64,000 bases of DNA from Flavobacterium cheongpyeongense (lineage in GTDB: Bacteria; Bacteroidota; Bacteroidia; Flavobacteriales; Flavobacteriaceae): the NCBI RefSeq assembly GCF_003202435.1, contig NZ_QJHK01000010.1:106960-170959 (forward strand). Reading direction: 5' to 3'. Below, one piece after another: positions 53,542 through 62,288 of the stretch. How positions within the stretch are numbered: the stretch's first letter is position 1; each line of letters opens with the position of its first letter. The position numbers were made by a program, and so were the translations under genes. The notes under the pieces were generated by a model. It was not told the origin of the DNA, did not search any database, and was given only the letters and a program-made list of their open reading frames with translations.

Positions 53542-54396
53542 TTACTTAATTTGAGAATAAACAATAAAAATAATCGAAATTAAGGCTAAAATGACGCCCA
53601 AAAAGTTCATTTTAGATAACTTCTCTTTGAAAAAAAGGATTCCAATAAGACTTCCTAAAACAATAACCCCCATATTCATTCCCGCAAAAACAGTAGATGG
53701 ATTTTTTGAAAAGGACTGATGTGCCTTTAGGTAAAATAATATATTTCCGAAATTAAATATTCCTGCTAATGCTCCAAAAAGAATGTTTTTGAGTTCCGGT
53801 TTTACTTTTTTCAAAACAAGATCACAGATCACAATAAGCAAGGAGACAACCAAAGCGATATTAAAAACTAAAAATAAAGAAGTCGTAAATGGTAAAGTGC
53901 TATAAAGAGCAATTTGTTTAAAAAGAATATCGATTACTCCAAAACCTAATAAAACAATCGCTGGATAAATCCACTTATTCTGTTCGTTTTCGGAAGGTTT
54001 TCTCAAAATAAATAAAAGCGCCAAAAAGCCAATGACAAGTCCAATTATTTTATAAATATTAAATTCTTCCTTAAAAATAAACCAAGCCGCGAGTATCGGG
54101 ATAAAAAGTGATAACCGCTGTGCCGCATCTGTTTTTACAATTCCCATATGCTTGATGGAAGCTGCCAACATCACAAAAACAACAGGAAGCAGAACCCCCA
54201 AAGCTATATAAATATTCCATGGATTAGTTTTTGAAACCTCAGCCAAATTTGGACTAAAAGCCAAATAAGAAAATAAGATGGCAAAAACATAGTTGAAAGT
54301 AATTATCTGAACGGAATTGCAATTGTAACGGCGGGTTATTTTAAAAATAATTCCTATTGTAACACTGCAAATGATACTTAAAATCAGAAATAACAT
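53542..54396 (-). CDS. EamA family (DMT superfamily) transporter
   Basis: A 284-residue membrane protein with about ten predicted spans in two EamA repeats. The second repeat includes GALAGIFNFGNILFYLKAHQSF and FAGMNMGVIVLGSLIGILFFKEKLSKMNFLGVILALISI. The conserved ends ILAAWFIFKEEFNIYKIIGLVIGFLALLFI and LIGILFFKEKLS mark each repeat. It probably exports a small metabolite. Followed upstream by another EamA gene on the same strand (98 nt), the two being of different subtypes. Confidence 0.9.
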   Translation of the reverse strand: MLFLILSIICSVTIGIIFKITRRYNCNSVQIITFNYVFAILFSYLAFSPNLAEVSKTNPWNIYIALGVLLPVVFVMLAASIKHMGIVKTDAAQRLSLFIPILAAWFIFKEEFNIYKIIGLVIGFLALLFILRKPSENEQNKWIYPAIVLLGFGVIDILFKQIALYSTLPFTTSLFLVFNIALVVSLLIVICDLVLKKVKPELKNILFGALAGIFNFGNILFYLKAHQSFSKNPSTVFAGMNMGVIVLGSLIGILFFKEKLSKMNFLGVILALISIIFIVYSQIK

Positions 54397-54494
54397 ACTA
54401 CAATTTTTTACTGTAAAAATAGTGTTTTAAATCAAAAAAAAAGCCCGAATTAGATGGATCATCTTCCATGCAAATATTTAAAGCTTTATATCCT

Positions 54495-55406
54495 TTAGTT
54501 TTCGGCTGCTACTATAGCTTTTGTTTTTTTAGCAAAAACATGATGTGAATTAAAAACCAGTACAGCAAGAAAAATAATACTATATGCCAGAACCTGCAAC
54601 GGTGTAATTTTCTCTTTATAAACAAAACAAGCCAATGCAAAACCAATCATCGGGTTGATGTTTAACAACATTCCAACAGTTGAAGAATTGATTCCTCCTA
54701 ATGCATAGAGGTTTAAAAACAAGGGGATAATCGTAAAAAATATTGCTATGGTTTCAATACAAAAATAAAAAGTAAAATCTGTAGGTACCGGACCACTGTA
54801 TACCGGATAAAAAGGCAATAAAAATAAAGCTGCTAATGTAATATGGAAAGTCAGGACAATAAACGTATCAAAACCTTTATTTACACGCTGACTTACTAAA
54901 TAAGAGGCATAAGTGAATCCAATAATGATACTAAAAAACATATCCATAATAGCTGCGTACGACAACAACAAACAACCTGAAATACTTAATACAACAGCAA
55001 ACCATTGCGTTTTTTTTAATTTTTCGTGCAAAATAAAATAAGCCAATAAAGTGGTTAAAATAGGACAAACCAAATAAGCAAGGGAGGTCGCTTTTATGCT
55101 AACATGATTCATAACATAAATAAAAGTAAACCAGTTGGCCATGAGAAAAAAGCTTCCGCCGATGTTGAGCAAAATAGCGTTTCTTTTTTTTGAAGAAGAT
55201 AAGGATTTGAAAACTTCAATGGTTTCACTAATCTTTTTTCGTTTAAACACAAAAGCAATCAGCAACATTAGAACGCTGCAGCTAAAAACGCGATAGAATA
55301 AAATATCCAGTGAAGCATATTCGTGTATTGGTTTCAGTACAAGGCTGAAAAATCCCCAAACGGTATAAGCTGTAATGGCAGCGAGGTAATATTTTGTAGT
55401 TTTCAT
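54495..55406 (-). CDS. EamA family (RarD-like) transporter
   Basis: A 303-residue, about ten-span DMT protein: YYLAAITAYTVWGFFSLVLKPIHEYASLDILFYRVFSCSVLML at the first helix pair, LAYLVCPILTTLLAYFILHEKLKKTQWFAVVLSISGCLLLSY, and NINPMIGFALACFVYKEKITPLQVLAYSIIFLAVLVFN at the end. The TVWG and FYRV segments resemble RarD. It is divergent from the MocR regulator gene with 96 nt between starts, so it is the likely target of that regulator. Confidence 0.9.
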   Translation of the reverse strand: MKTTKYYLAAITAYTVWGFFSLVLKPIHEYASLDILFYRVFSCSVLMLLIAFVFKRKKISETIEVFKSLSSSKKRNAILLNIGGSFFLMANWFTFIYVMNHVSIKATSLAYLVCPILTTLLAYFILHEKLKKTQWFAVVLSISGCLLLSYAAIMDMFFSIIIGFTYASYLVSQRVNKGFDTFIVLTFHITLAALFLLPFYPVYSGPVPTDFTFYFCIETIAIFFTIIPLFLNLYALGGINSSTVGMLLNINPMIGFALACFVYKEKITPLQVLAYSIIFLAVLVFNSHHVFAKKTKAIVAAEN

Positions 55407-55502
55407 GAGCTTTTCTGGTGTAAATCCGATAAGGCAAATTTCTTAAAAATAAAACAGCAATACAGATACAGTTTTTGTAAATTGCACCATAACAGTTTTT
55501 AG

Positions 55503-56930
55503 ATGAAGCATTCAAATTACCTGTATTTGCAGTTTGCCGATGTGATTGAAAAACAGATAAAATCGGGACTTTTAAACGTTGGAGACAAATTGCCTTCGAT
55601 TAGGGAAGTATGTGCAGAAACCGGCTACAGCATGAGTACCGTGAGTAAAGCCTATTATGAAATTGAAAGCAGGTCATTAATAGAATCAAGACCACAATCC
55701 GGCTATTATGTGAGTAATGTTTCTGCCAGAGTTATTCCTGAACCAACGGCGAGTTCCCCTATTCTGACCACACAAAATATTGAAAGAGAAGATTTGATTG
55801 ATTTGGTGTATGGAAACATGACAGACAAAAACGTAACCATGCTTTCATTGGGATTCCCTTCAAATGAACTTCTTCCTATTGCAAAACTGAATAAAGGAAT
55901 GGTTCAGGCAATGCGTCAGCTTCCTAACAGCGGAACCAGTTATGAAGAAATACAGGGCAATGTTAATCTTAGAAAAGAAATCGCACGCTGGTCTTTTGCC
56001 TGGGGAGGGTCTTTAACAGAAGATGATATCATAACTACTCCGGGCTGTGTAAGTGCCATCTCACATTGCCTTATGGCGGTCACAAAACCGGGAGACACCA
56101 TTATTACAGAAAGTCCGGCTTATTTTGGCGTTTTACAACTGGCAAAATCTTTAGGCTTGTATGTGATGGAACTTCCAACCAATATAACGACCGGAATAGA
56201 ATTAGATGCACTAAAAAAAGCCATTTCTACCAAAAAAATAAAGGCTTGTGTATTGATGAGTAACTTTAGCAATCCGTCAGGCAGTATGATGCCTAATGAG
56301 CATAAGGAAGAAACTGTCCGCTTAATGGAACTGTATAATATTCCGCTTATCGAAGATGATATTCACGGTGATTTGTATTTTGGCTCCGGCCGGCCATCAA
56401 ATTGTAAAACATACGATCAAAGCGGAATTGTGATGTGCTGCAGCTCGGTTTCTAAAACCCTGGCTCCCGGATATCGGGTGGGGTGGGCAATTCCCGGGAA
56501 ATTTAAGAAAGAAATTCTACGTACAAAATTATATCACACCATCTCTTCTCCTACCATTACTCACGAAGTTGTGGGTGATTTTTTGAAAAACGGCCGTTAT
56601 GAGAACCATCTTCGGAAAATTCGCCAGATATTGAATCATAATTGTAATAATTACATCAATATCATTTTAGAATCTTTTCCAAAAGGTACAAAAGTGAGTC
56701 AGCCTCAGGGTGGTTTTTTTCTTTGGATAGAGCTTGATAAAAAAATAGATACCGCCCAGTTTTATCATTTGGCCATGAAACATAATATCAGTATTGCGCC
56801 GGGACGAATTTTTTCTTTTCAGGATCAATTTTCAAATTGCATGCGGCTTAGTTTTGGCTTGCCATGGACAAACGAATTACGTAAATCCATTCAAACACTG
56901 GGTAAACTAGCCACTCAGCAAACCTTATAA
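55503..56930 (+). CDS. MocR/PdxR-type regulator (GntR DNA-binding domain fused to aminotransferase)
   Basis: A 475-residue regulator: GntR winged helix (residues about 5-70: ADVIEKQIKSGLLNVGDKLPSIREVCAETGYSMSTVSKAYYEIESR), then a fold-type I aminotransferase-like domain. The PLP lysine is in CSSVSKTLAPGYRVGW. NFSNPSGSMMP and EDDIHGDLYF supply other cofactor contacts. MocR regulators sense PLP or an amino acid through a covalent aldimine. Divergence from an EamA exporter gene suggests it controls that transporter. Confidence 0.92.
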   Translation: MKHSNYLYLQFADVIEKQIKSGLLNVGDKLPSIREVCAETGYSMSTVSKAYYEIESRSLIESRPQSGYYVSNVSARVIPEPTASSPILTTQNIEREDLIDLVYGNMTDKNVTMLSLGFPSNELLPIAKLNKGMVQAMRQLPNSGTSYEEIQGNVNLRKEIARWSFAWGGSLTEDDIITTPGCVSAISHCLMAVTKPGDTIITESPAYFGVLQLAKSLGLYVMELPTNITTGIELDALKKAISTKKIKACVLMSNFSNPSGSMMPNEHKEETVRLMELYNIPLIEDDIHGDLYFGSGRPSNCKTYDQSGIVMCCSSVSKTLAPGYRVGWAIPGKFKKEILRTKLYHTISSPTITHEVVGDFLKNGRYENHLRKIRQILNHNCNNYINIILESFPKGTKVSQPQGGFFLWIELDKKIDTAQFYHLAMKHNISIAPGRIFSFQDQFSNCMRLSFGLPWTNELRKSIQTLGKLATQQTL

Positions 56931-57211
56931 ATTCATGAAATGACACTACTTATAATTATTTCGCATGTAACCGTACTGAGCATTTAATGATTGGCTTAGT
57001 AGTCTGCTTAAACCCAAAATACAAATCGCTCTAACGATTCTCAATAGATTTTTTGTTCCGTTTCTCTACACAAAAAAAACTCGAACTGACATTTTTGAAT
57101 AATTTCACTCAACAGCTAGAGCTCGTTGGGCTTGAAAAGCCAACAATGAAACTCCTTTTGAACGGAACCGCTCTACATCCATCTCTATGAGTTTTCGATA
57201 AATGAGTTATA
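56931..57211. repeat. gap with dispersed repeat family B, copy 2 (57045-57120)
   Basis: TTTTTTGTTCCGTTTCTCTA, CACAAAAAAAACTCGAACTG, ACATTTTTGAATAATTTCAC and TCAACAG match the copy at 51700-51785 block for block. A partial match (TTTTGTTCCGTTTCTCTTCA) occurs inside the family A copy near 63838. Confidence 0.65.
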
Positions 57212-57255
57212 AGAATTTCAAGAAGCTATCGCGCCTCTTTTTTTTGAAGTCGTTT

Positions 57256-58132
57256 TTAAGTTTGTTTTTTTTGATGTTTTTCCTCACTTGTGGGCATAAG
57301 TTCCCTTACCCATGAATTAGCTTTTACAGGGATTTGAATTTTGGCTATTGCCAAGATACCATGCTGACGGACCACGCTGGTCAAAAGTGACATTATCGTT
57401 GTCAATGCTTTTGATTCGATGGTTGCTAATGGCAATCTTATGGGTGTACCTCCCCAAATATTCCACCACTGAATTTGAGCTACCAAAAGGCTTTTTGGCA
57501 AAAACTACCCACGGTTTTTGCCAAAATTCTTGCCGGATTTGTTTGTACTTTATAGGTTCTTTCGCTTTGAGTTTCTCACAATATTTAGCACTAAAAACTT
57601 TTGATAATGCCTTGACTGGAAACAGAAATTTTCCATTGCTTCGGATATTTTGCCATTGTCCGTCTTTATTCACTTCGCCACCTGAAACAATGCAATGCAA
57701 GTGCGGATGCAAACCTAATTGCTGTCCCCAGGTGTGCAAAACCGAAATCATTCCCATTTGTATTTCTTTGGCTTTGCCAAATGTTGCAAAGTTTCCCAAG
57801 TCGCTTCAAACAATGCATCGTAGACCATTTTGGGTTGATGAATGTCCAAAGAATGAATCGCTTCGGCAAGGTAAAAACCACATCGAAATAAGGAACTGGT
57901 AAGAGTTCTGTGCTTCTAGCTTCTATCCAATGCTCTCGCTTTTTGCCTTGACATTTTGGACAATGCGATTGCAACAAAAGTTGTAACTGATAGTGAGATT
58001 CCGAAATTCATCCCAAGCATCGATATGACCACCTAACTCAACAGTTCTACATTTTTTTATTACCGAAAGTGTGCGAAGTTGCCGGGTATTTAATCCGTAG
58101 TTTTCAATTTTGGAACCAATTTTTAGCAACAT
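57256..58132 (-). pseudogene. IS91 family transposase, frameshifted
   Basis: Pieces in different frames give the N-terminal zinc region (CPKCQGKKREHWIEARSTEL with LPVPYFDVVFTLP), the HUH motif in GQQLGLHPHLHCIVSGGEV, and the downstream tyrosine region VVEYLGRYTHKIAISNHRIK. At least three frame changes are needed to join them. The C-terminal end is replaced by unrelated sequence. IS91 transposases act by rolling-circle transposition; this copy is dead. Confidence 0.85.
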
Positions 58133-58159
58133 ATCGGCTACTTCATTTCGACTGCGCTC

Positions 58160-59098
58160 AATGCAGGCTAGTTTGCCGCTACATTATGCAAAAAGCGTAT
58201 CGAGTGGACTAAATTTGTGTTGACTAGCGGGTTGGGCAATGTGCAGATACTACATTGTGGTTTCAATATTCTGGTGTCCCAAAAGGTCTTTAAGAATCAT
58301 ACCATATTCGAGTAAATGTGTGGCATAACTATTCCGCAGTGTGTGGGTGTGAACTTCCTTTTGTTTACTGCTGCCTTCGCTACTTGACGCACCACCCATT
58401 GTACACCAAGCTGGGAATAACGATTGTCAAAATCACCTCCTGACCGGTCAATAGGCTGACCATTAAATAAATAGTTCTGAGGTTTTCCCTTAGATGTATT
58501 TTTTGAGTCCGCGTATTAAATGAACCGATAAGGGAACATAGCGTTTTTTTTCCTTTCCCTTGAACCACTTTAAGTTGCTTGCTATCAAAATCCAAGTCTT
58601 GCAATCGTATTTCTAGCTTCCATACAATAAAGTTCACAGCTATAAAGCAAGCCAATAAGGATGCGGTGTTTGAGCAATTTTGCGTTTTGAAGCATTGCCC
58701 AGACTTCTTCTTTACTCAAAACAACGGGCAATTTTTTCTCGTGTTTTATAGAAGGTAAACGAAGAAACTCACACGGTAAACCTTCGGATTTGAGTAAAAA
58801 CCGAAGTCCATAGACGCAATGTTTGAAATAGGTTTACGAGGGTGTTTTAAACTTTTTTTGCAAATAAAACAAATAGTCTTGTACTTGTTCAGGATCGAGC
58901 TCAGTCGGGATTTTACCAAAATACAACGAAATAGACCCTACATGACGAGCGTAATTATTGAAAGTACTTTGGCTTCTGCCTAAAACCAATCGTACGCTCA
59001 AAACGAATTATGAGTCCCTCAAAACCTGGGACTTCCTGCTTGGCCTGCTAAGGATTTTGTTTTCTCTTAATTCTTCAACATTCTTTTTTGTAGTCATA
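58160..59098 (-). pseudogene. tyrosine recombinase, frameshifted
   Basis: It starts ATGACTACAAAA at 59098. Recognisable pieces are YARHVGSISLYFGKIPTELD, LPSIKHEKKLPVVLSKEEVW, IRLQDLDFDSKQLKVVQGKG (with the catalytic Arg region displaced by frameshift), [15 protein letters not shown] sequence and [17 protein letters not shown] sequence, each in a different frame or broken by stops. Together they cover the whole C-terminal catalytic domain. Non-functional. Confidence 0.75.
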
Positions 59099-59218
59099 TC
59101 TTATAGATTTTAATTATATTCGTAAGGCACAAAATCATCAACTTTACTACCGAAGGTTTAATTCAACAGATACTAATATGTCGTTTGTAATGAAATCTTT
59201 GGCGATTAGTTTTTAATA

Positions 59219-59278
59219 TGTGAAATGATTTCTGTAAAATGTGAAATGTGTTTGACCATTTTACATTTTACAGAAAAC
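59219..59278. repeat. kdp-locus inverted spacer repeat, copy 5 (upstream of kdpD)
   Basis: TTCTGTAAAATGTGAAATG (from 59230) pairs with CATTTTACATTTTACAGAA (ending 59275) at 18 of 19 positions. This is the same TGTAAAATGT/TGTGAAATG family seen only around kdpFABC, 32 kb away. Confidence 0.8.
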
Positions 59279-59294
59279 TTCTTACCCTGAAAAC

Positions 59295-60416
59295 ATGGAA
59301 AACGAAAATAACGCACAGCACTTTCTCAATTTGATTCAGAAATCACGAAAGGGGAAATTTAAAATCTACATTGGAATGAGCGCCGGTGTGGGAAAGACTT
59401 TCCGTATGCTTCAGGAAGCGCATTCGTTATTGAAGAACGGGATTGATGTAAAAATTGGTTACATCGAAACACATAACCGGAAAGAAACACATGAATTAGT
59501 AGCCGGTCTGCCTATTATTCCGAGACGAACTATTTTTTATAAAGGAAAAGAACTCGAAGAACTGGATTTTCAGGCGATTATCAATCTGCACCCCGAAGTT
59601 GTTATTGTAGATGAACTGGCGCATACCAACGTTGAAGGAAGCAAAAACGAAAAACGCTGGCAGGATGTTCTGGAAATTCTGGAAGCGGGAATTAATGTGA
59701 TTTCGGCTGTGAATATTCAGCATATTGAGAGTTTAAACGAAGACGTAAAACGTATTACGGGAATTGATGTTCAGGAACGAATTCCCGATAATGTTTTGCG
59801 TCTTGCAGATGAAGTGGTCAATATCGATTTGACTTCAGAGGATTTGATTGCACGTTTAAAGGAAGGAAAAATTTATACGGCAGATAAAATTCAGACAGCG
59901 TTAACTCACTTTTTTAAATCAGAACAAATTCTACAATTACGTGAATTGGCTTTGAAAGAAGTAGCGAGTCAGGTGGTTCGAAAAGTTGAAAATGAAGTTC
60001 CACATCTGCATGCTTTACGACATGAAAAATTGCTGGCCTGTATCAGCAGTAACGATAAAACGGCTAAAATTGTAATTAGAAAAGCATCACGTCTGGCAAG
60101 TTATTATAACGGAATCTGGTATGTTTTGTATGTAGAAACGCCAAAAGAAAGCAGTACAAGAATTGCTCTTGATAAACAACGGCACTTAATTAATAACTTT
60201 AAACTCGCAGTTCAGCTTGGTGCAGAAGTTATTAAAGTAGAAAATTCGAATATTTCCAATGCAATTTTGACAACTGTAGAAGAAAAACAAATTACAACTG
60301 TCTGCATCGGAAAACCGCATTTGAATTTATTTAAAGTAATTTTGTCTACAACAATTTTCAGGCGTCTGCTAAATAAATTATCATTATCAAACGTCGATCT
60401 TGTTATATTATCGTAA
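59295..60416 (+). CDS. kdpD: KdpD-type sensor, N-terminal (KdpD plus UspA) half only
   Basis: A 373-residue protein covering the cytoplasmic input part of KdpD. Walker A IYIGMSAGVGKTFRMLQEAH lies about residues 25-44, Walker B-like VVIVDELAHTN about 95-105, and NIQHIESLNEDVKRITGIDVQERIPD follows. The C-terminal ~120 residues are a universal-stress-protein-like domain. It lacks the membrane and kinase parts of E. coli KdpD. The next gene encodes a separate HAMP histidine kinase, so the sensor is split. It presumably senses potassium or turgor state for kdpFABC. Confidence 0.92.
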   Translation: MENENNAQHFLNLIQKSRKGKFKIYIGMSAGVGKTFRMLQEAHSLLKNGIDVKIGYIETHNRKETHELVAGLPIIPRRTIFYKGKELEELDFQAIINLHPEVVIVDELAHTNVEGSKNEKRWQDVLEILEAGINVISAVNIQHIESLNEDVKRITGIDVQERIPDNVLRLADEVVNIDLTSEDLIARLKEGKIYTADKIQTALTHFFKSEQILQLRELALKEVASQVVRKVENEVPHLHALRHEKLLACISSNDKTAKIVIRKASRLASYYNGIWYVLYVETPKESSTRIALDKQRHLINNFKLAVQLGAEVIKVENSNISNAILTTVEEKQITTVCIGKPHLNLFKVILSTTIFRRLLNKLSLSNVDLVILS

Positions 60417-60476
60417 AATGTTTTAATGTGAGATATAAGATTTTTCATTTCACATTTTACAGGAAACATTTCACTC
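60416..60476. repeat. kdp-locus inverted spacer repeat, copy 6
   Basis: AAAATGTTTTAATGTGAGAT, then TTTCATTTCACATTTTACAG and AAACATTTCACTC fill the kdpD-kinase gap and belong to the same family as the other kdp spacers. Confidence 0.72.
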
Positions 60477-60488
60477 AAAAAATAAAAT

Positions 60489-62210
60489 ATGAGAATTAAA
60501 ACCAAATTGAATCTGGGTGTTGGATTGTTATTTTTGATGATCATCATTCTCTCGTTAGTGAGTGCTTATTCTGTTTTTTTAATTAAGCAGGACACCGAGA
60601 ATATTCTGAAATCCAATTACAATACGCTGGAATATTCGCGAAATATGATTTCTGCTTTGGACGGAATTAAATTGGGTTCGAAAGAAACCATTCAGAATTT
60701 TGAGGAAAATCTCGAAAAGCAAACCCATAATATTACAGAACCAGGCGAAAAGCAGGCAACCGAAAAACTGAAAGAAAGTTTTGCTCTTTTAGCGAAAAAT
60801 AATGCCGATGAAGCTGTAAAAGCGCAAATCCGTCAGGATATTTTTGCCATTATGAAACTGAATCTGGATGCCATCAAACAGAAAAGTGATATTGCTAAAA
60901 AAACGGCAGAAACGTCCAATTTCTCCATTGCTATTGTGGGAACTTTGTGCTTTTTGATAGCGTTTAATTTATTGGTTAATCTGCCAAATAACATTGCAAA
61001 TCCAATTAGGGAATTAACGCTCAGTATTAAGGAAATTGCGAATAAAAACTATTCAGAACGTGTTCATTTTACGAGTCACAGCGAATTTGGAGATCTTGCC
61101 AAATCATTTAATACTATGGCTCAGAAACTTGAAGAATATCATAACAGTAATTTGTACAAATTATTCTTTGAGAAAAAACGACTGGAAACGCTTATCAATA
61201 ATATGAACGATCCGATAATTGGTTTGGATAACGAAGGTATTGTTTTGTTTGCCAATGATGAAGCACTGAAAATTATTGGTCTGAAATCAGAAAACATCAT
61301 TAACACACAGGCATCTGAATTGGCGGTTACGAATGATTTAATCCGTTCTTTAATTTTGAAAGAAAGTGAAAATGAAATTCCGAAAAAACAGCCTTTAAAA
61401 ATATTTGCCAACGGCAAAGAAAGTTACTTTGAAAAAGAAATTCTCAATATTACGATAACACCGACCGGTGAAGAAAAAGAAATCAATATTGGTGATGTGA
61501 TTATTCTGCGAAATATTACGCTTTTTAAAGAACTGGATTTTGCTAAAACCAATTTTATCGCAACAGTCTCTCATGAATTAAAAACGCCAATCGCTTCGAT
61601 AAAACTGAGTTTACAATTGCTTGAAAATGCCCAAACCGGCGGTATGAACGACGACCAGAAACAATTGGTCGAAAGTATTAAAGAGGATAGTCAGCGATTG
61701 TTAAAAATTACAGGCGAATTACTCAATCTGTCACAACTGGAAACCGGAAATATTCAATTAAATATCGAAAAAAGTAATCCGAACACAATTGCAAATTATG
61801 CCGTTGAAGCTGTAAAAGTTCAGGCAGATCAAAAGCAGATTCAATTGATTATTGATGCTGATGAAAATCTAAAAGACGTAAAAGCCGACAGCGAAAAAAC
61901 AGGATGGGTTTTGATTAATTATTTATCGAATTCGATTCGGTATTCGCCTGAAAAAAGTACGATTCACATCAAATTAAAAGAAGAAAACAATCAAATCGTT
62001 TTTCAGGTTATCGATACCGGAAAAGGAATTGACCCCAGATACAAAGACAAAGTTTTTGATAAATATTTCCAGATTCCGGGAAGTCCAAAATCAGGAACAG
62101 GACTGGGATTGGCAATCAGTAAAGAATTTATAGAAGCTCAAAACGGAACTGTTGGAGTAGAAAGTAATTTAGGATTGGGTAGTACTTTTTGGTTTGCTTT
62201 AAATGTTTAA
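60489..62210 (+). CDS. HAMP/PAS sensor histidine kinase (KdpD partner)
   Basis: A 573-residue kinase: first span LGVGLLFLMIIILSLVSAYSVFLI, an extracytoplasmic helical region, second span FSIAIVGTLCFLIAFNLLVNL (about 140-162), HAMP (about 165-215), PAS (about 220-345), HisKA with FIATVSHELKTPIASIKLSLQLL (phosphoacceptor His362) and HATPase (N box LINYLSNSIRYSP, G boxes VIDTGKGI and GTGLGLAIS). Coupled by position to the split KdpD sensor, it would phosphorylate the sigma-54 regulator now encoded at 19929. That pairing is inference. A terminator follows. Confidence 0.93.
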   Translation: MRIKTKLNLGVGLLFLMIIILSLVSAYSVFLIKQDTENILKSNYNTLEYSRNMISALDGIKLGSKETIQNFEENLEKQTHNITEPGEKQATEKLKESFALLAKNNADEAVKAQIRQDIFAIMKLNLDAIKQKSDIAKKTAETSNFSIAIVGTLCFLIAFNLLVNLPNNIANPIRELTLSIKEIANKNYSERVHFTSHSEFGDLAKSFNTMAQKLEEYHNSNLYKLFFEKKRLETLINNMNDPIIGLDNEGIVLFANDEALKIIGLKSENIINTQASELAVTNDLIRSLILKESENEIPKKQPLKIFANGKESYFEKEILNITITPTGEEKEINIGDVIILRNITLFKELDFAKTNFIATVSHELKTPIASIKLSLQLLENAQTGGMNDDQKQLVESIKEDSQRLLKITGELLNLSQLETGNIQLNIEKSNPNTIANYAVEAVKVQADQKQIQLIIDADENLKDVKADSEKTGWVLINYLSNSIRYSPEKSTIHIKLKEENNQIVFQVIDTGKGIDPRYKDKVFDKYFQIPGSPKSGTGLGLAISKEFIEAQNGTVGVESNLGLGSTFWFALNV

Positions 62211-62245
62211 TTTTTTATCTCAAAACAAGAGACATAAAGTATAGG

Positions 62246-62281
62246 AAACGCCATATTTTCGTTAATATGGCGTTTTTATTT
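62246..62281. terminator. intrinsic terminator
   Basis: AAACGCCATATT (62246-62257) pairs perfectly with AATATGGCGTTT (62264-62275), then T residues, between the kinase gene and the converging permease gene. Confidence 0.88.
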
Positions 62282-62288
62282 TATAATC

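Larger units (their letters stand above)
57212..59170 (-). mobile_element. degenerate tyrosine recombinase plus IS91-type element
   Basis: A minus-strand unit of about 1.96 kb: a recombinase pseudogene (starting at 59098) followed by an IS91-type HUH transposase pseudogene. The outer ends, AGAATTTCAAGAAGCTATCG at 57212 and the block 59090-59168, are both found joined at 27474-27585, which helps define the element boundaries. Pairing of an integrase-like gene with an IS91 transposase is a known Bacteroidota arrangement. It has several frameshifts and is not expected to move by itself. Confidence 0.8.

Noticed and set aside
57348..57902. 184-residue plus-strand ORF
   Set aside because: It is the reverse strand of the frameshifted IS91 transposase.
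59295..62210. kdpD and kinase as one frameshifted full-length KdpD
   Set aside because: The two genes are separated by a repeat-type spacer, each has a clean start and end, and the kinase has its own membrane spans, HAMP and PAS domains.
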